The notes under the pieces are model-generated. The model was not told the DNA's origin. It was given only the letters and a program-made list of their open reading frames with translations, and searched no databases. The position numbers and the translations under genes are program-made. This document shows, piece by piece, positions 6,991 to 8,307 of a stretch of 8,307 bases of DNA. The DNA is from Acidobacteriota bacterium (lineage in GTDB: Bacteria > Acidobacteriota > Terriglobia > Acidiferrales > UBA7541). The stretch is taken from NCBI GenBank assembly GCA_028876695.1, contig JAGWRH010000305.1, forward strand, positions 1 through 8,307, in the 5' to 3' direction. Positions within the stretch are counted from its first letter, which is position 1; every line of letters starts with the position of its first letter.

Positions 6991-7148
6991 GACCTACTGC
7001 CCACCGGCCAGTTCCAAATCGGGAAAGTGGGTACTGCCCTCCAATTGAACCTGTACGCCACTTCATTCCCATGCTACCGTTGCTCGTTTTTGTTGCCTGC
7101 TCGAGCGCGGCTGAGGGCGGGCAACAGGATTTGAATCGCCATCGGCCG

Positions 7149-7165
7149 CACACGCGACCCGTGTG
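7149..7165. repeat. Perfect 6-bp hairpin with 5-base loop
   Basis: CACACG (7149-7154) and CGTGTG (7160-7165) are exact reverse complements around CGACC. No T-run follows on either strand, so it is not a standard terminator; it may be part of a larger RNA fold. Confidence 0.4.
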
Positions 7166-7233
7166 TTCCGGGTTAGGAGAAAGGGAGGAGCGGGGAAGCC
7201 ATGAAATCGGCGACGAGTGCCACAAGATCAGTG

Positions 7234-7261
7234 GTTCCAGTCTCCAGCCTCCAGCGTCTAG
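7234..7261. repeat. Heptamer tandem repeat (four units)
   Basis: Four consecutive 7-base units: GTTCCAG, TCTCCAG, CCTCCAG and CGTCTAG. The first three end in TCCAG and the last in TCTAG. On the minus strand this reads as CTGGAGR-type units. Such short tandem heptamers are slippage-prone intergenic sequence; no function is implied. Confidence 0.6.
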
Positions 7262-7274
7262 CTCCAATCGAGGC

Positions 7275-7299
7275 CCCCGAAACGGTCGCAGTTTTGGGG
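7275..7299. repeat. 9-bp hairpin (one G-U pair)
   Basis: CCCCGAAAC (7275-7283) pairs with GTTTTGGGG (7291-7299) around a 7-base loop; in RNA one pair is G-U. This is the strongest stem in the gene-free region. No T-tract follows, which argues against an intrinsic terminator. Confidence 0.5.
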
Positions 7300-7302
7300 C
7301 GG

Positions 7303-7380
7303 CTAATCGATACACGCGAACGATTAGAAACGCACCTAAGTCACCGAGGCAGAACAGGATGACGATTTCTAATCGATACA
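7303..7380. repeat. CTAATCGATACA box, two direct copies plus inverted half-sites
   Basis: CTAATCGATACA occurs exactly at 7303-7314 and 7369-7380, 66 bases apart. Between them CGATTAGAAA (7321-7330) is the exact reverse complement of TTTCTAATCG (7366-7375), and CGATTAG (7321-7327) also forms a 7-bp hairpin with CTAATCG (7303-7309). Three copies of one heptamer in alternating orientation suggest a regulator binding site or an RNA switch between two alternative stems. Confidence 0.55.
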
Positions 7381-7463
7381 GATGCAGCATGCGTGCCGTC
7401 GCGCGCACGATGCTCCGAAAGGCTGCCGCGCTGAAGACCGCGGCGCTACGTCCCATTTGCCGC

Positions 7464-7489
7464 CGCGACGGCGCCGCGACGGCGCCGCG
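7464..7489. repeat. 11-bp GC-rich tandem duplication
   Basis: CGCGACGGCGC is present twice without spacer (7464-7474, 7475-7485), followed by a partial third copy (CGCG). It lies upstream of the proposed promoter. Likely a replication-slippage product. Confidence 0.6.
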
Positions 7490-7515
7490 TGGGTTTTGCG
7501 GGAGAGCACGTCGCC

Positions 7516-7544
7516 TTGACACGGGTATGCGATTGACATACGTT
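7516..7544 (+). promoter_or_regulatory. Candidate promoter of the oxidoreductase operon within a TTGAC array
   Basis: TTGACA (7516-7521) is a perfect -35 box; 17 bases later TACGTT (7539-7544) shares the key T, A and final T of a -10 box. A second TTGACA begins at 7533, and TTGACG follows at 7544 and 7555, so the four boxes start 17, 11 and 11 bases apart. The transcript would have a leader of about 65 bases before the ATG at 7618. Confidence 0.4.
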
Positions 7545-7604
7545 TGACGGCGGTTTGACGACGCGCAGGAATTGCTGTGCCCGCCGCTCCGTTGCGGAAT
7601 CTTG

Positions 7605-7611
7605 AAGGAGG
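7605..7611 (+). promoter_or_regulatory. Ideal Shine-Dalgarno of the iorA-like gene
   Basis: AAGGAGG lies six bases before ATG 7618. It fixes the start of the [2Fe-2S] subunit and indicates high translation; other genes in the window have weaker sites. Confidence 0.85.
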
Positions 7612-7617
7612 CTTTTC

Positions 7618-8145
7618 ATGGCGACTCATTTCACGTTGAACGGCAAGCCTCAGACAGTGGACGTCGATGCGCAGATGCCGCTGCTCTGGGTGCTCCGCGA
7701 CACGCTCAACATGACCGGAACAAAGTTTGGATGCGGCATGGCGCTGTGCGGCGCGTGCACGGTGCACGTCAACGGCAGCGCGATTCGCTCCTGCATCACA
7801 CCGATCTCTTCGGTCGAGGGCAAGCACGTTACAACGATCGAGGGACTTTCGCCGGATCACAGCCATCCGGTGCAGCGTGCGTGGATCGAAGAGGACGTTC
7901 CGCAGTGCGGCTACTGCCAGTCGGGGCAGATCATGTCCGCATCGGCGCTGCTGGCTAAAAATCCTCATCCCACGGATGCCGAAATTGACGAGTTCATGAC
8001 CGGCAACATTTGCCGTTGCGGCACCTATCAACGCATCAAGGAAGCGATTCACCGCGCCGCGGCGATGCAGGGAAGCGCGGCCAAGACGGAAACATCCGAG
8101 CTCGATCGCATGGAGCCGGGTGTGCTCGCAGGAGGTGCGGAATGA
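7618..8145 (+). CDS. [2Fe-2S] subunit of a molybdenum hydroxylase (isoquinoline 1-oxidoreductase alpha-like)
   Basis: The small electron-transfer subunit of a xanthine oxidase-family enzyme, passing electrons from the molybdenum cofactor of the large subunit to an acceptor. It has 175 aa with both iron-sulfur sites complete: plant-ferredoxin-like C39, C44, C47 and C59 (GCGMALCGAC, then SCITP), and the four-helix domain C97, C100, C132 and C134 (PQCGYCQSGQ, then GNICRCGTYQRI). The order and spacing match IorA-type subunits, normally about 150-155 aa; here about 25 extra polar residues (from QGSAAKTETS) extend the C-terminus. The next gene overlaps by four bases (ATGA) and begins like IorB, so the two form one complex. 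The substrate class (N-heterocycle, aldehyde or nicotinate-like) cannot be read from this subunit. Confidence 0.93.
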   Translation: MATHFTLNGKPQTVDVDAQMPLLWVLRDTLNMTGTKFGCGMALCGACTVHVNGSAIRSCITPISSVEGKHVTTIEGLSPDHSHPVQRAWIEEDVPQCGYCQSGQIMSASALLAKNPHPTDAEIDEFMTGNICRCGTYQRIKEAIHRAAAMQGSAAKTETSELDRMEPGVLAGGAE

Positions 8146-8307
8146 GCGTCGTTACGAGCGGATTCGACCGCCGCAAATTTCTGAAGACCAGCCTGGCAGG
8201 AGCCACGGGACTGATCGTGGGATTTTATTTGCCCGGCAAGCACGAACTGCTCGCCGCGGAAACCGCTCCGGCGGTGATGAACGCGTTTATCCACATCAGC
8301 CCGGAGA
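8142..8307 (+). CDS. Molybdenum hydroxylase large subunit (isoquinoline 1-oxidoreductase beta-like), N-terminal fragment
   Basis: Only 55 codons lie inside the window. The start ATG (8142-8144) overlaps the stop of the [2Fe-2S] gene, with GGAGG at 8131-8135. The N-terminus has a twin-arginine signal, FDRRKFLKTS, followed by a hydrophobic stretch (LAGATGLIVGFYLPG), so the folded, cofactor-loaded enzyme is probably exported by Tat, with the small subunit carried along as partner. VMNAFIHISPE fits the opening of the IorB-like large subunit. Its molybdopterin-binding domains are beyond the window, so identification rests on the neighbour, the overlap and the Tat-type start. Confidence 0.82.
   Translation, partial: MSVVTSGFDRRKFLKTSLAGATGLIVGFYLPGKHELLAAETAPAVMNAFIHISPE

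Larger units (their letters stand above)
6991..7617. other. Gene-free, structure-rich 627-base leader region
   Basis: No reading frame here has a convincing start, codon use or recognisable protein; the longest frames on each strand give low-complexity Arg/Ser-rich translations. The region holds several hairpins (7091-7126 with 7-bp arms, 7149-7165, 7275-7299, 7303-7327), a repeated 12-bp box, heptamer repeats at 7234-7261, an 11-bp tandem repeat and spaced TTGAC boxes leading to the oxidoreductase operon. It could be a long regulatory leader, contain a structured RNA, or be decayed sequence. Confidence 0.6.

Noticed and set aside
7091..7126. TGTTGCC/GGCAACA inverted repeat as a terminator of the paralogue pair
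   Set aside because: The loop is 22 bases and no T-run follows the stem on either strand.
7098..7140. tRNA-like T-loop on the minus strand (GATTCAAATC followed by CCTGTTGCCCG)
   Set aside because: The T-stem does not pair (GGCGA against CCTGT) and no D-arm, anticodon arm or matching acceptor strand can be placed; chance or a very decayed remnant.
7071..7547. 158-codon plus-strand open frame in the gene-free region
   Set aside because: Translation is Arg/Ser-rich low complexity, there is no ribosome site, and repeats and hairpins run through it.

Overview
The window looks like a piece of a GC-rich, Gram-negative chromosome. Coding density, the mix of housekeeping and oxidoreductase genes, and the style of several proteins (TlpA-like thioredoxin with a Cys-rich tail, secreted cupin, IorA/IorB-type molybdenum hydroxylase) suggest an acidobacterium. 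That assignment is an inference from resemblance, not from a marker gene. I see no phage, CRISPR, rRNA, intact tRNA or insertion sequence.

Left part (1-1800): the C-terminal part of class II fumarase (fumC, + strand, cut by the window edge) meets a convergent gene for an exported TlpA/ResA-type thioredoxin. That protein carries an unusual C-terminal cysteine cluster, and a promoter can be proposed just in front of its preferred start.

Middle (2017-5753): a - strand gene encodes a class I SAM methyltransferase joined in frame to a membrane domain resembling CrtO-type carotenoid acyltransferases. It is divergent from truA (tRNA pseudouridine synthase A, +). truA is convergent with a two-gene - strand cluster made of a TauD-type Fe(II)/2-oxoglutarate dioxygenase followed after 29 bases by a small exported cupin.

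Right part (5754-8307): a divergent 266-base spacer leads to two overlapping + strand genes (ATGA overlap). They encode small, single-anchor helical proteins that appear to be diverged paralogues of each other, with no function I can recognise. A gene-free stretch of about 630 bases follows, rich in structure: hairpins, a 12-bp repeated box with inverted copies, heptamer repeats, an 11-bp tandem repeat and four spaced TTGAC boxes. It ends in an ideal Shine-Dalgarno that starts an IorA-like [2Fe-2S] subunit gene, which overlaps (ATGA) the start of a Tat-exported IorB-like large subunit cut by the window end.

No single obvious defence or biosynthetic system is present. The most unusual items are the methyltransferase/CrtO-like fusion, the overlapping paralogue pair, the Cys-rich tail of the thioredoxin and the patterned leader of the molybdenum hydroxylase operon.
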